In this document: in pieces, positions 24,063-34,188 of the stretch | How positions within the stretch are numbered: position 1 is the first letter of the stretch | Layout: each line of letters opens with the position of its first letter | Program-made: the position numbers and the translations under genes | Source: Oscillospiraceae bacterium | GTDB taxonomy: Bacteria; Bacillota; Clostridia; Oscillospirales; Acutalibacteraceae | Length of the DNA: 64,000 bases | Reading direction: 5' to 3' | NCBI GenBank assembly: GCA_902762875.1 | Contig: CACWPS010000005.1 | Span: forward strand, 124,001-188,000 | The notes under the pieces: model-generated | Seen by the model: only the letters and a program-made list of their open reading frames with translations | Told to the model about the DNA's origin: nothing | The model's database searches: none

Positions 24063-27000
24063 ATGGCAGAAATTGAATTTGAATCAATAAAAATCGGACT
24101 TGCGTCTCCCGAACAGATAAGAAGCTGGTCTCACGGTGCGCATTTTCGGGCCCCAGAAGGACTGGGAATGTCACTGCGGTAAGTATAAGCGCATCCGTTA
24201 TAAGGGTAAGGTCTGCGAGCGCTGCGGCGTAGAGGTTACCCGTGCAAAGGTGCGCAGAGAGCGTATGGGCTCTATTGAGCTCGCCGCTCCCGTTTCCCAC
24301 ATTTGGTATTTCAAAACTATTCCCTCCCGTATGGGCTTAGTGCTTGATGTTACCCCCAAAGCGCTTGAGCAGGTACTCTATTTCTCACAGTACATTGTTA
24401 CCGACCCCGGTACTACACCCCTTGAGAAAAAACAGCTTTTAAATGAAAAGCAGTACCGTGATATGCGTGAAAAATATGAGGACGATTTTGAAGCGGGAAT
24501 GGGCGCAGAGGCTATTAAAAAGCTTCTTTGCGAAATCGACCTTGATAAAACCTGCGAGGAATTAAGAAACGAGCTTGAAAACGCCACAGGCCAAAAGAGC
24601 GTACGCCTTTTAAAGCGCCTTGAGGTGTTAGAGGCATTCAGGCAGTCAGGTAACCGTCCCGAGTGGATGATTCTTGATGTAATTCCCGTAATTCCCCCCG
24701 ATTTGCGCCCGATGGTACAGCTTGACGGCGGACGCTTCGCCACAAGCGACCTAAACGACCTTTACAGACGGGTTATCAACCGTAATAACCGTCTTAAGAG
24801 ACTTTTAGAGCTTAAGGCTCCCGATATAATCGTCCGCAACGAGAAGCGTATGCTTCAAGAGGCGGTAGACGCCCTTATCGATAACGGCAGACGGGGCAAG
24901 CCCGTAACAGGGCCTAACAACCGTCCCCTTAAGTCCCTTTCGGATATGCTTAAGGGTAAGCAGGGCCGTTTCCGTCAGAACCTTCTTGGTAAGCGTGTTG
25001 ACTATTCGGGCCGTTCGGTTATCGTTGTAGGACCTGAGCTTAAGATGTACCAGTGCGGTCTTCCTAAGGAAATGGCGCTTGAGCTTTTCAAGCCCTTCGT
25101 TATGAAACGCCTTGTGGAAACAAAGGCGGTCACTAATATTAAGACTGCAAGGAAGATGGTAGAGCGTGCCTCAAACGAGGTTTGGGACGCACTCGAAATG
25201 GTAATTAAAGAGCATCCTGTGCTCCTTAACCGTGCACCTACACTTCACAGACTCGGTATTCAGGCATTTGAGCCTGTACTTGTTGAGGGTAAGGCATTAA
25301 AGCTTCACCCCCTTGTATGTACCGCATACAATGCCGACTTTGACGGCGACCAGATGGCGGTCCATGTTCCCCTGTCGGCAGAGGCTCAGGCAGAGGCCAG
25401 ATTCCTTATGCTTGCTGCCAATAACCTCTTAAAGCCGTCGGACGGTAAGCCTGTTACCGTTCCTACACAGGATATGGTACTCGGTTCTTACTATTTAACC
25501 CTCGTTAAGTCGGAAGAAAAGGGTACTAATAAGGTCTTCCGTGATAAGAACGAGGCCATTATGGCTTACAGCGATAATATTATCGGTCTGCACGCTCCTA
25601 TAAGGGTGCGTATGACCAATGCCGAGGGCGAAAGCGGTCTTGTTTGGACTACTGTGGGCTTTATAATCTTCAACGAGTCTATTCCGCAGGATTTAGGCTT
25701 TGTTGACAGAAGTGACCCTGCACACAAGTTTGACCTTGAGTGGACCTTTGCGGTTAAGAACCCTGAAACGAACCATATCGAGAGTAATGACGATATTATT
25801 CAGAATAAGGTGGGCAAAAAGCAGCTGGGTAAAATTATTGACCGCTGTATCACCATTCACGGCACAAGCGAAGCCTCTATAGTGCTTGATAATGTTAAGG
25901 CTACAGGCTTTAAGTACTCCACAAAGGGCGCTATAACCGTTGCGGTTATAGATGCGGTAATCCCGCCCGCCAAGAAGGAAATTCTTGCCGCCGCTGAAAA
26001 TCAGATTGACCTTGTAACCCGTGATTACAGAAGGGGTCTTATAAGCAACGAGGAGCGCAGCCGCCATATTATTGAAATATGGAACAAGGCCACCGAGGAT
26101 GTTGCAGACGCTCTTAAGGGCAACCTTGACGAGTTCAATCCTATCTTTATGATGGCGGATTCCGGCGCCCGTGGTTCTATGAGCCAGATTAGACAGCTTG
26201 CAGGTATGCGCGGACTTATCGCAAATACCGCAGGTAAGGTAATTGAGGTTCCTATCCGTGCTAACTACCGTGAGGGTCTTAATGTACTTGAGTACTTCAT
26301 TTCCTCCCGTGGTGCCCGTAAGGGACTTGCGGATACAGCGCTCCGTACGGCCGACTCGGGTTATCTTACCCGCCGTCTCGTTGATGTTGCGCAGGATGTT
26401 ATCGTTCGTGAGGACGACTGCGGTACCGAGGAAGGCCTCACCGTATTCGATATTAAGGACGGCAACCATATCTTAGAGCCCCTTGAGGAACGCTTAGAGG
26501 GAAGATATTTACTCCACGATGCGGTTCACCCCGAAACAGGGGAGATTATCTGGTCCCATGAGGATATGGTTACGGGCGAGGGTGCCAAGAAGATCGTTGA
26601 TGCGGGCATTACCCGAATTGAGATTCGCTCGGTGCTTACCTGCCACAGCCACCACGGCGTATGCAAGAAGTGCTACGGCAGAAACCTTGCCACAAGCAAG
26701 CCTGTTACAACGGGCGAGGCTGTAGGCATTGTCGCCGCACAGTCAATCGGTGAGCCGGGTACACAGCTTACAATGCGTACCTTCCATACCGGCGGTATCG
26801 CCAGCACCGAGGATATTACACAGGGTCTTCCCCGTGTTGAAGAGCTGTTCGAGGCAAGAAGACCTAAGAGATGTGCCCTTATCGCTAAGATTGACGGCAG
26901 AGTCCGCATAGTCGAGGAAAAGAAGAGCAATGTTGTTGTTATCACTAACGACGAGCTTAAAACCGAAGAAAAGGTCACCATTCCTTACGGCGTGCGTTGT

Positions 27001-27639
27001 CTTGTAAAGGACGGCGACGAGGTTAAGGCAGGCGATATGCTGATTCCGGGCGCTAAGTATCCTCAGGATATTTTGGAGGCTCAGGGACCCGAGGCGGTTG
27101 AAGAATATATCATCGCCGAGATTCAGAACGCTTACCGTACACAGGGTGTTGACATTAATGATAAGCACATTGAGGTTATCGTACGTCAGATGATGAGAAA
27201 GCTCCGTGTTATTGATGCCGGCTCTACAGACCTGTTACAGAATGTAAGCTATGAATATAAGGAAATAGCCGATGCAAACGCAAAGGTTCAGGAAAGAATC
27301 GATGCGGGCGAGGAGGGGCTCACCAAAGCCACCTACCGTGCTACATTGCTTGGTATTACCAAGGCTTCCTTGGCGACAGAATCCTTCCTGTCCGCCGCAT
27401 CCTTCCAGGAGACCACAAGGGTTCTCACCGAGGCCGCTATTAAGGGCAAGGTTGACCCGCTGTTCGGCCTTAAGGAGAATGTTATCATCGGTAAGCTTGT
27501 TCCTGCGGGAACAGGTATGCGCTGCGAGGAAATCAACCCCGCCGCTTATGATGAGCAGGAAAAATCCGACTCCAATGAAGAGGACGGTTTGTTCGTGACC
27601 GATACCGAGGAAGCAGCCGAAACAGTAGCTGCTGAATAA
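24063..27639 (+). CDS. rpoC: RNA polymerase beta' subunit, frame broken near the N-terminus
   Basis: The gene starts at ATG 24063 behind GGAGGG and reads correctly to IRSWSHG (ending 24137). It then jumps to [16 protein letters not shown] (from 24139) in a different frame. About 23 residues that normally lie between these blocks are missing: 68 nt are absent, which shifts the frame. From 24139 on the rest (about 1167 aa) is intact, with zinc ligands ECHCGKY and CERCG, the active-site [12 protein letters not shown], and the trigger-loop region. An initiation at GTG 24136 would lack the N-terminus. The gene is essential, so an assembly deletion is more likely than a true mutation. Confidence 0.93.
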
Positions 27640-27649
27640 TAGATTGAGA

Positions 27650-27832
27650 GCCTCCCTTGCCTAAAGGGAGGGGGACCGCCGGACGGCGGTGGAGGGATTA
27701 ATAATGCTTCTGCAAAGCTTGTATCCCCCAGTCACGGCTTCGCCGAGACAGCCGCTGACGGCGGCCTCCCCCTCTGTCACTCCGTGACATCTCCCCACAC
27801 TGTGGGGAGTCACCCTTTAGGCAAGGGGGCCT
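27650..27832. repeat. Intergenic palindromic repeat, family A (copy 4)
   Basis: GCCTCCCTTGCCTAAAGGGA at one end and CCCTTTAGGCAAGGGGGCC at the other, with inner GTCACTCCGTGAC and CACACTGTGGGGAG hairpins. It fills the rpoC-mrp gap. Confidence 0.75.
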
Positions 27833-27869
27833 TATTTATAAAAAATGTAAAATAAAGGAGACCTTTAAT

Positions 27870-28712
27870 ATGTCAGAGAATAAAACAGGCGGCTGTACGG
27901 GCGATTGCTCCTCCTGCGGGGAAAGCTGTTCCTCCCGTGAGCCCCAAAGCCTTATTGAGCCTACAGGCGAATACAACAATATTAAGCACATAATCGGCGT
28001 TGTAAGCGGAAAGGGCGGCGTGGGCAAGTCCATGACCACCTCAATGCTTGCGGTACTGCTCAGAAGAATGGGCTATAATGTAGGTATCCTTGATGCGGAT
28101 ATTACAGGCCCGTCAATTCCCAAAACCTTTGGGGTTAATTCCAGGGCTATGCAGAACGAGATAGGCATACTTCCCGCCGAGACCAAGACAGGCATTAAAA
28201 TTATGTCAATTAATATGATGCTTGAGGAAAAGGATTCCCCCGTGCTTTGGCGAGGCCCTGTTATTGCGGGTGCGGTAAAGCAGTTCTGGACGGATGTTGT
28301 TTGGGGTGACCTTGATTATCTTCTTATCGATTGCCCGCCCGGAACGGGTGATGTACCGCTTACCGTTTTCCAAACAATTCCGCTGGACGGGGTTGTAATT
28401 GTAACCTCTCCCCAGGATTTGGTTTCGCTTATCGTTAAAAAGGCATACAATATGGCTAAAATGATGAATATTCCCGTGCTCGGAATAATTGAGAATATGA
28501 GCTATGTGCTTTGCCCCGACTGCGGAAAGAAAATTCAGCTTTTCGGCTCGGGAAGTGAGAGCGTAGCAGAGGAAATCGGCGTTCCGCTTCTCGGCAAAAT
28601 GCCGATTGACCCCTCCCTTGCCGCAATGGTTGACAACGGCGAGTTTGAGCGCTTTACCTGTGATTATCTCGAAGGCGCCGCCAATGAAATTGCCGGAAAA
28701 TTCAAGGGCTGA
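27870..28712 (+). CDS. mrp: Mrp/NBP35-type Fe-S carrier ATPase
   Basis: 280 aa. It binds and transfers Fe-S clusters. A Cys-rich N-terminus (GGCTGDCSSCGESC, residues 7-20) resembles the NBP35-type cluster site. The deviant Walker A motif VVSGKGGVGKSM is at about 43-54, DCPPGTGD at about 155, and the CPDC metal site at about 217-220. AAAGGAGA precedes the ATG. Stands alone between repeats. Confidence 0.92.
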   Translation: MSENKTGGCTGDCSSCGESCSSREPQSLIEPTGEYNNIKHIIGVVSGKGGVGKSMTTSMLAVLLRRMGYNVGILDADITGPSIPKTFGVNSRAMQNEIGILPAETKTGIKIMSINMMLEEKDSPVLWRGPVIAGAVKQFWTDVVWGDLDYLLIDCPPGTGDVPLTVFQTIPLDGVVIVTSPQDLVSLIVKKAYNMAKMMNIPVLGIIENMSYVLCPDCGKKIQLFGSGSESVAEEIGVPLLGKMPIDPSLAAMVDNGEFERFTCDYLEGAANEIAGKFKG

Positions 28713-28715
28713 TTT

Positions 28716-28780
28716 GGGACTGTGTCCTACGGCGGTTAAATTGATTTTTCGTAGCGGGAGGGCCTTAAGCGATCTCCCGC
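28716..28780. repeat. Intergenic palindromic repeat, family B (copy 6)
   Basis: GGGACTGTGTCCTACGG and GTAGCGGGAGGGCCTTAAGC with GATCTCCCGC. A degenerate copy downstream of mrp. Confidence 0.5.
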
Positions 28781-28833
28781 TTTAGCATAAAATAAGGACA
28801 GAACAACATTTTAAAATTAAAATAAAAAAACAC

Positions 28834-28862
28834 TTGATTTTTTCTACAATACAATGTATAAT
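28834..28862 (+). promoter_or_regulatory. Promoter of tRNA-Ser
   Basis: TTGATT-N17-TATAAT, 40 nt before the tRNA. A GCCGTCATGAACGGC hairpin lies between. Confidence 0.78.
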
Positions 28863-28901
28863 AACTCTTGCCGTCATGAACGGCAGTTAATCAATATGTT
28901 T

Positions 28902-28993
28902 GGAGATGTCGCCTAGTCCGGTCGAGGGCGCACGATTGGAAATCGTGTAGCTCGGAAACGAGCTCGAGAGTTCGAATCTCTCCATCTCCGCCA
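28902..28993 (+). tRNA. tRNA-Ser (anticodon GGA)
   Basis: 92 nt including an encoded CCA. The acceptor stem GGAGATG pairs with CATCTCC. The anticodon loop TTGGAAA gives GGA. The long variable arm (TAGCTCGGAAACGAGCTC) is typical of serine tRNAs, and the T-loop reads TTCGAAT. Confidence 0.97.
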
Positions 28994-29033
28994 AACGAAA
29001 ATCCGTTCACGCAAGTGGGCGGATTTTCGTTTG
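28994..29033 (+). terminator. Intrinsic terminator after tRNA-Ser
   Basis: AACGAAAATCCG pairs with CGGATTTTCGTT, directly after the tRNA CCA end. Confidence 0.85.
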
Positions 29034-29038
29034 TATTA

Positions 29039-29146
29039 TTCATTATTAAATATTCATTCCTTCAATATTCATTAAAAAGAACGGATTTTCAAATGAATAT
29101 TGAATATTGAAGTCGCTTCGCTAATGAATAATGAATAATTTTTCAA
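29039..29146. repeat. Inverted-repeat element built of ATTCATT units
   Basis: TTCAATATTCATT and AATGAATATTGAA arms, plus outer ATTCATTATT and AATAATGAAT arms, around a central AAAAAGAACGGATTTTC. No coding capacity. Confidence 0.55.
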
Positions 29147-29245
29147 TCAGTTTCACTTTTCTGTAAGTCTAAAGTTTTTGATAAGTTTATTCGTATTTGA
29201 TTTCGATATAATCATCAATAGAAGATAATTTAGAAGTAGAAAACC

Positions 29246-29274
29246 TTGTAATATCCATATTTTTATGGTAAAAT
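29246..29274 (+). promoter_or_regulatory. Promoter of a short rightward transcript
   Basis: TTGTAA-N17-TAAAAT, followed within 130 nt by a strong terminator (29351-29399). Confidence 0.6.
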
Positions 29275-29280
29275 ACAAAT

Positions 29281-29399
29281 GTTAAGAAATTCGGGGTATT
29301 TTGCGCCTGAAAACATAGATTTATGAGGAGTTCTTTTTTGAACACCCATCACAAACGAAAAAGTCGCCTAAAGTTATTTTAGGTGACTTTTTCGTTTGT
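29281..29399 (+). ncRNA. Candidate short transcript (about 120 nt), sRNA or leader peptide mRNA
   Basis: The interval between the promoter at 29246 and the terminator at 29351-29399 has no sizeable ORF. TGAGGAG at 29322-29328 precedes a TTG that could start a 14-codon peptide (MNTHHKRKSRLKLF), whose last codons lie in the terminator stem. It may be a regulatory RNA or half of a convergent pair with the minus-strand RNA at 29421-29508. No family recognised. Confidence 0.4.
29351..29399 (+). terminator. Long perfect-stem terminator
   Basis: ACAAACGAAAAAGTC and GACTTTTTCGTTTGT form the outer stem, CCTAAA/TTTAGG the inner; T-runs occur on both strands. Confidence 0.8.
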
Positions 29400-29420
29400 A
29401 TTATTACTTATTATAAGCAT

Positions 29421-29508
29421 AAAAAAATAACCGCCCAAGCCTTCCAAACTTAGCGGTTATTTTTTAACCAAAACTTTGGAACAACCGCCGACTGCGGTAG
29501 CCCTCTGT
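29421..29508 (-). ncRNA. Candidate small non-coding RNA on the minus strand
   Basis: A consensus promoter at 29515-29543 would start an RNA of about 88 nt near 29508. It ends in a hairpin with arms AAAATAACCGC and GCGGTTATTTT followed by a run of U (29427-29421 on the minus strand). A second small GC-rich hairpin (CTACCGCAGTCGGCGGT) lies near its 5' end. No ORF. It converges on the transcript at 29281. Confidence 0.55.
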
Positions 29509-29514
29509 GTTTAT

Positions 29515-29543
29515 ATTATACCCGGTAAGTACATATTTGTCAA
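29515..29543 (-). promoter_or_regulatory. Consensus promoter of the minus-strand small RNA
   Basis: On the minus strand: TTGACA (29543-29538), 17 nt, TATAAT (29520-29515). A perfect sigma-A consensus. Confidence 0.82.
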
Positions 29544-29604
29544 CATTTTGCTTTAATGATTATGAAAATTTTTTTGAAAAACCTTAAAAAATCGCAAAAA
29601 AAGC

Positions 29605-29633
29605 TTGATTTTTTTATTCTGATGTGTTATTAT
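29605..29633 (+). promoter_or_regulatory. Promoter of the S10 operon
   Basis: TTGATT-N17-TATTAT, giving a leader of about 220 nt before rpsJ. Confidence 0.7.
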
Positions 29634-29639
29634 ACCAAG

Positions 29640-29862
29640 GTACGCTGTGTAAGTGCGGCGTTATACATGCGATGATGCGGGAGGTGGCCGACCCCGAGTC
29701 GGGAAATTTCCGCGGAGTATGTCCGATTTTAAACCGGGCGAAAAAGATGGAGTACATAAAAGATCTTGCGGCTTTTGTGTACAGCGGCGGAGCGTGCCGC
29801 GAAGAAAAACACGGCAGGTTGTAAGTTTTGCCCGCCAACTATTTAAGGAGGCGAATTTCACA
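29640..29862 (+). promoter_or_regulatory. Structured leader of the S10 operon
   Basis: About 220 nt, GC-richer than its surroundings, with complementary blocks such as CGACCCCGAGTCGG and GCGGCGGAGCGTGCCGC. Overlapping short ORFs are present but have no good ribosome-binding sites. Likely the 5' untranslated region where ribosomal-protein autoregulation or attenuation could act (inference). No known leader class recognised. Confidence 0.45.
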
Positions 29863-30174
29863 ATGGCAGTGAAAGAAAAAATCCGTATTCGTATCAAAGG
29901 TTACGACCATGCGCTTGTAGACCAGTCCGCTGAAAAGATAGTGGAAACCGCTAAACGTACAGGTGCCAGGGTTTCGGGACCCGTACCGCTCCCGACCGAG
30001 AAGGAAGTCGTTACCATTCTCCGTGCTGTTCATAAGTATAAGGACAGCCGTGAGCAGTTTGAGACGAGAACGCACAAAAGGCTCATTGATATTATCAGAC
30101 CTTCCAACAAAACTGTTGAGGCTTTGACTAATCTTGAGCTCCCCGCCGGTGTAGAAATTGAAATAAAACTCTAA
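29863..30174 (+). CDS. rpsJ: Ribosomal protein S10
   Basis: 103 aa, full length. It sits in the head of the 30S subunit and, as NusE, also joins the antitermination complex. Motifs [20 protein letters not shown] and [12 protein letters not shown] are typical. The start is ATG 29863 behind AAGGAGG; a longer frame reaching 29653 runs through the leader and is not used. First gene of the S10 cluster. rpsL, rpsG, fusA and tuf, often found upstream, are not here. Confidence 0.98.
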   Translation: MAVKEKIRIRIKGYDHALVDQSAEKIVETAKRTGARVSGPVPLPTEKEVVTILRAVHKYKDSREQFETRTHKRLIDIIRPSNKTVEALTNLELPAGVEIEIKL

Positions 30175-30362
30175 TCGAGTTCAATTTCAATTTAGATGTT
30201 AGACAGTAGGTGTTAGATTGCGGTGTGCCGTCGGCACATTATATATAAGTCGGTTTTTCCGATACTTCTTTCTAATTTCTAAAATCTAAATTCTAAAATC
30301 TAAATTTACACGGTGTGGTCAAGTTGGTGAAAACCAACCAATAACCAAAGGAGGAAAAAACA
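30175..30362. repeat. Repeat-like insert between rpsJ and rplC
   Basis: This 188-nt gap is long for the operon. It holds AATTTAGATGTTAGA and its inverse made of TCTAAAATCTAAATT units, and a TGTGCCGTCGGCACA hairpin. TCTAA-type runs also occur at 6005-6040 and 55843-55858. A TCAAGTTGGTGAAAACCAACC hairpin precedes the rplC Shine-Dalgarno site. Confidence 0.5.
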
Positions 30363-30995
30363 ATGAAAAAGGGTATCATCGGTAAAAAGCTCGGCATGAC
30401 CCAGCTTTTCGATGCAAACGGAAATGTTGTTCCGGTAACCGTTATTGAAGCGGGTCCCTGCGTTATTTCGCAGAAGAAGACAGCCGAGAACGACGGATAC
30501 GAGGCAGTTCAGGTAGGCTACGGCGACCTCAAGGCCTCTAAGGTAACCAAGCCCCAGAAGGGTCATTTCCAGAAAGGCGACGTAGCTCCCAAGAAGGTTC
30601 TTCGTGAGTTCCGCTTTGAGGATACTTCCGCTATGAATGTGGGCGACATTATTAAGGCTGACGTCTTCGCTGAGGGCGACGCTGTTGATGTTCGCGGCAC
30701 TTCTAAAGGTAAGGGTTACGCCGGCACTATTAAGCGCTGGAATTTCGGAAGACTTAAGGAGACACACGGTACAGGTCCTGTTCACCGTCACGGCGGTTCA
30801 CTTGGCGCCTGCTCCAGCCCCTCAAGAGTCTTCAAGGGCAAGAAAATGGCCGGACACCTTGGTAATGAGCGTGTAACCGTTCAGAACCTCAGTGTCGTTA
30901 AGGTAGACGCAGAGAAGAACATAATCGCCGTTAAGGGCGCCGTTCCCGGACCCAAGGGCGGAATCGTAGTTCTTTTCGACAGCGTTAAAGCTTAA
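30363..30995 (+). CDS. rplC: Ribosomal protein L3
   Basis: 210 aa, full length. It binds 23S rRNA near the peptidyl-transferase centre and nucleates 50S assembly. The start [17 protein letters not shown] and the loop [19 protein letters not shown] (which reaches the catalytic centre) are typical. AAAGGAGG precedes the ATG. It is separated from rpsJ by a repeat-filled gap and followed by rplD after 20 nt. Confidence 0.98.
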   Translation: MKKGIIGKKLGMTQLFDANGNVVPVTVIEAGPCVISQKKTAENDGYEAVQVGYGDLKASKVTKPQKGHFQKGDVAPKKVLREFRFEDTSAMNVGDIIKADVFAEGDAVDVRGTSKGKGYAGTIKRWNFGRLKETHGTGPVHRHGGSLGACSSPSRVFKGKKMAGHLGNERVTVQNLSVVKVDAEKNIIAVKGAVPGPKGGIVVLFDSVKA

Positions 30996-31015
30996 GGGAA
31001 GGAGTGTTTTAAATT

Positions 31016-31639
31016 ATGCCTAATATAGCAGTAGTCGATATGGCGGGTAAAAGCGTCGGTGAAATTACGCTTAGCGACGCCGTTTTCGGAATCGTACCTA
31101 ACGCAGTTGTAATGCATATGGCAGTTGTAAACTACCTCGCAAACCAGCGTCAGGGCACACAATCCACTCTCACCCGTACAGAGGTTTCAGGCGGCGGCAA
31201 AAAGCCGTGGAGACAGAAGGGAACAGGTCACGCAAGACAGGGTTCCACAAGAGCTCCCCAGTGGAGACACGGCGGTATCGTTCACGCCCCGAAGCCGAGA
31301 GATTATTCCTACTCTCTTAACAAAAAGGTTAAGAAGTTGGCTCTTAAGTCCGCTTTGTCGGATAAGGTAGCTACAGGCGATATGATAGTTCTCGACGAGT
31401 TAAAGCTCGACACCTACAAGACCAAGACCGTTGCAGATTGCTTAAAGGCTATCGGTGCGGGCAAGAAGACCCTTGTAGTTCTTGAGGACAATAACGCTTA
31501 CGCTGTTAAGAGCATTGCTAACATCGCAGGTGCTAAATCTGCGCAGGTTAACACAATTAACACCTACGACATCATCAACGCCGATACACTGGTTGTTGTA
31601 AAGAATGCCGTAGCAAAGCTTGAGGAGGTGTATGCATAA
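31016..31639 (+). CDS. rplD: Ribosomal protein L4
   Basis: 207 aa. It lines the 50S exit tunnel, and in some bacteria represses its own S10 operon. The tunnel loop is recognisable as [20 protein letters not shown], with RAPQWRHGG after it. The macrolide-related Lys/Gly positions in this loop look wild type. AAGGAG precedes the ATG; the stop overlaps the rplW start by 1 nt. Confidence 0.98.
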   Translation: MPNIAVVDMAGKSVGEITLSDAVFGIVPNAVVMHMAVVNYLANQRQGTQSTLTRTEVSGGGKKPWRQKGTGHARQGSTRAPQWRHGGIVHAPKPRDYSYSLNKKVKKLALKSALSDKVATGDMIVLDELKLDTYKTKTVADCLKAIGAGKKTLVVLEDNNAYAVKSIANIAGAKSAQVNTINTYDIINADTLVVVKNAVAKLEEVYA

Positions 31640-31932
31640 TGAAAGCCGCACAGGATATCATTATAGCTCCGGTAATAACCGAAAAAAGTATGTCGGGAAT
31701 CGCCGATAAGAAGTACACCTTTAAGGTGGCAAAGGACGCCAACAAGATTGAAATTGCCGACGCCGTAGAAAAGCTTTTCAAGGTCGATGTTGCTAAGGTA
31801 AACACCATCAATGTCAGAGGCAAGGAAAAGCGTATGGGCCGTTACAGCGGTTATACAGCTTCTTGGAAAAAGGCAATCGTTACCTTAAAGTCCGATTCAA
31901 AGCCGATTGAGTTCTTTGACGGTCTTATCTAA
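31639..31932 (+). CDS. rplW: Ribosomal protein L23
   Basis: 97 aa. It lies at the tunnel exit and docks SRP and trigger factor. [11 protein letters not shown] near the start and the tip [20 protein letters not shown] are typical. GAGGTG lies 7 nt upstream inside rplD; the genes overlap by one nucleotide, implying coupled translation. Confidence 0.98.
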   Translation: MKAAQDIIIAPVITEKSMSGIADKKYTFKVAKDANKIEIADAVEKLFKVDVAKVNTINVRGKEKRMGRYSGYTASWKKAIVTLKSDSKPIEFFDGLI

Positions 31933-32018
31933 TAAGCGTCTTTAAGGAAATCAAGGATTTCCGGTGATGTATGAAGCCGAACACGGCTTCGCTAAGCCAA
32001 AATAGGAGAGTGAAACAA

Positions 32019-32846
32019 ATGGCAATCAAACATTACAAGCCTACTACTCCGGGCCGCCGCAATATGACCACAATGGATTATTCAGGTCTTTCTAAGGTAG
32101 CTCCCGAGAGAAGCTTGCTTGAGCCTATCAAGAAAAATGCCGGACGCAACAGCTACGGCAGAATCACCGTTCGCCACAGAGGCGGCGGAAACCGCAGAAA
32201 GTACAGGGTTATCGATTTCAAGAGAGAGCGTTTCGGAGTACCCGCAACTGTTATGACTCTTGAGTATGACCCCAACCGTTCCGCTTTTATCGCCCTCGTT
32301 CAGTATGAGGACGGCGAGAAGCGTTACATCATCGCTCCGCAGGATTTAAAGGTTGGCGATGTTATTGTAAGCGGCCCCGATGCCGACATTAAGCCCGGCA
32401 ACGCACTTCCGCTCGTAAACATCCCCGTAGGTACCTTCCTGCACAATATCGAGCTTTATCCCGGAAAGGGCGCTCAGCTTGCCCGTTCCGCCGGAAATAT
32501 GGCACAGCTTATGGCTAAGGAAAACGGTATGGCGCTTCTTCGTCTGCCTTCAGGCGAGCTCCGCAATGTACCCGCTAACTGCATGGCTACCGTAGGCGTG
32601 GTTTCAAACCCTGAGCATGCAAATGTTAACTACGGTAAAGCAGGCCGCAAGCGTCATATGGGCTGGAGACCTACCGTTCGCGGTTCTGTAATGAACCCCT
32701 GCGACCACCCCCACGGCGGTGGTGAAGGTAAGTCACCTATCGGCCGTCCGGGCCCTGTTACTCCGTGGGGCAAGCCTGCTCTCGGATACAAGACCCGTCA
32801 GAAGAACAAGCACACCGATAAGTATATCGTAAAGCGCCGTAAGTAA
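32019..32846 (+). CDS. rplB: Ribosomal protein L2
   Basis: 275 aa. It is needed for subunit joining and peptidyl transfer. Conserved blocks include [34 protein letters not shown], and the C-terminal [20 protein letters not shown] whose His is critical in the catalytic core. The start is ATG 32019 behind AGGAGAG; a 16-codon upstream extension is rejected. Confidence 0.98.
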   Translation: MAIKHYKPTTPGRRNMTTMDYSGLSKVAPERSLLEPIKKNAGRNSYGRITVRHRGGGNRRKYRVIDFKRERFGVPATVMTLEYDPNRSAFIALVQYEDGEKRYIIAPQDLKVGDVIVSGPDADIKPGNALPLVNIPVGTFLHNIELYPGKGAQLARSAGNMAQLMAKENGMALLRLPSGELRNVPANCMATVGVVSNPEHANVNYGKAGRKRHMGWRPTVRGSVMNPCDHPHGGGEGKSPIGRPGPVTPWGKPALGYKTRQKNKHTDKYIVKRRK

Positions 32847-32868
32847 TTCGACGAAAGGAGATTTCATC

Positions 32869-33144
32869 ATGGGAAGAAGCATTAAAAAGGGCCCCTATGT
32901 GCAACCTGTGTTGCTCAAGAGAGTCAAAGAAATGAACGAAGCCGGTGAAAAGCGCGTGCTTAAGACCTGGAGCCGTTCCTCCACCATTTTCCCCGATTTC
33001 GTCGGACATACTTTTGCGGTTCATGACGGTCGCAAGCATGTTCCGGTTTATGTAACCGAGGATATGGTTGGTCACAAGCTCGGTGAGTTCGCACCGACAA
33101 GAACCTTTAAGGGTCATGCCGGTTCAAAAACCACCGGTAAGTAA
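32869..33144 (+). CDS. rpsS: Ribosomal protein S19
   Basis: 91 aa, in the 30S head beside S13. [19 protein letters not shown] and [20 protein letters not shown] are the family signatures; [15 protein letters not shown] ends the protein. AAAGGAG precedes the ATG. It lies 22 nt after rplB and 23 nt before rplV. Confidence 0.98.
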   Translation: MGRSIKKGPYVQPVLLKRVKEMNEAGEKRVLKTWSRSSTIFPDFVGHTFAVHDGRKHVPVYVTEDMVGHKLGEFAPTRTFKGHAGSKTTGK

Positions 33145-33167
33145 GCGGCTGAAAGGAGAGTTTAACT

Positions 33168-33506
33168 ATGGAAGCAAGGGCTACACTTAAATACGCCCGT
33201 ATTTCACCCCGCAAGGTGAAAATCGTTATGGATTTAATCCGTAACCAGGATGCTGACAAGGCTATGGCTATACTCAAGTTTACTCCTAAGTCCGCTTGTG
33301 AGTATTTAGAGAAGCTTTTAGCGTCAGCTATGGCGAATGCAGAAAACAATCACAATATGGATGTTTCAAAGCTTTATGTTGCTGAGTGCTTTGTTTGCCC
33401 CGGACCTACTCTTAAGAGAATCCGTCCGAAGGATCACGGCAGAGCTCACAGAATCTTAAAGAGAACAAGCCATATGACAATCGTTCTTAAAGAACGAGAA
33501 GACTAA
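33168..33506 (+). CDS. rplV: Ribosomal protein L22
   Basis: 112 aa. Its beta-hairpin lines the exit tunnel, a macrolide site. ARISPRKVKIVMDLIR and RIRPKDHGRAHRILKRTSH are typical; the hairpin region shows no insertion. AAAGGAGAG precedes the ATG. Confidence 0.98.
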   Translation: MEARATLKYARISPRKVKIVMDLIRNQDADKAMAILKFTPKSACEYLEKLLASAMANAENNHNMDVSKLYVAECFVCPGPTLKRIRPKDHGRAHRILKRTSHMTIVLKERED

Positions 33507-33522
33507 TTAAGGAGGTTAAGTT

Positions 33523-34188
33523 ATGGGCCAGAAGGTTAATCCCCACGGTTTCCGTGTGGGCGTAATTAAAAACTGGGACTCGCGTTGGTTTGTCGAAGAT
33601 AAAAACTTTGGCGATACATTGGTTGAGGACTACAACCTCCGTAAATACCTGAAGAAGGCACTCTTCACAGCAGGTATTGCCAAAATCGAAATCGAACGCG
33701 ATGACAAGCGTGTAAGATTACACATCCACTGCGCAAAGCCGGGTATGGTAATCGGACGCAACGGCAGCGAAATTGAAAAGCTGCGTGCCACCTGCCAGCA
33801 GATGCTTGGCAAGCCGGTTGTTATCAACATCGTTGAGATTAAGAATCCCGACGCTAACGCACAGCTCGTTGCCGAGAATATTGCGGCACAGCTTGAAAAG
33901 CGTATTTCCTTCCGCCGTGCTATGAAGCTCTCAATAGGCAGAGCTATGAGACTCGGCGTAAAGGGTATCAAAACACAGGTTTCAGGTCGCTTGGGCGGCG
34001 CTGAAATTGCAAGAAGCGAGCAGTATCACGAGGGCACTATCCCGCTTCAGACCTTAAGAGCAGACATCGACTACGGTTTTGCTGAGGCAAACACCACCTA
34101 CGGTCGTATCGGCGTAAAGGTTTGGATTTACAAGGGCGAGGTTCTTGCTGATAACCGCAAGGCTAAAAAGGAAGGAGGAGCCCGCTAA
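33523..34188 (+). CDS. rpsC: Ribosomal protein S3
   Basis: 221 aa, at the mRNA entry channel of the 30S subunit. The N-terminus [22 protein letters not shown] domain with [16 protein letters not shown] (about 75-90), and C-terminal [12 protein letters not shown] are all typical. AAGGAGG precedes the ATG. Its stop TAA overlaps the rplP ATG. Confidence 0.98.
   Translation: MGQKVNPHGFRVGVIKNWDSRWFVEDKNFGDTLVEDYNLRKYLKKALFTAGIAKIEIERDDKRVRLHIHCAKPGMVIGRNGSEIEKLRATCQQMLGKPVVINIVEIKNPDANAQLVAENIAAQLEKRISFRRAMKLSIGRAMRLGVKGIKTQVSGRLGGAEIARSEQYHEGTIPLQTLRADIDYGFAEANTTYGRIGVKVWIYKGEVLADNRKAKKEGGAR

Noticed and set aside
24136..27639. rpoC starting at GTG 24136
   Set aside because: This would drop the conserved N-terminus, which is present upstream in another frame from ATG 24063.
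29624..29824. Short ORFs in the S10 leader
   Set aside because: No good ribosome-binding site; the region reads better as a structured leader.
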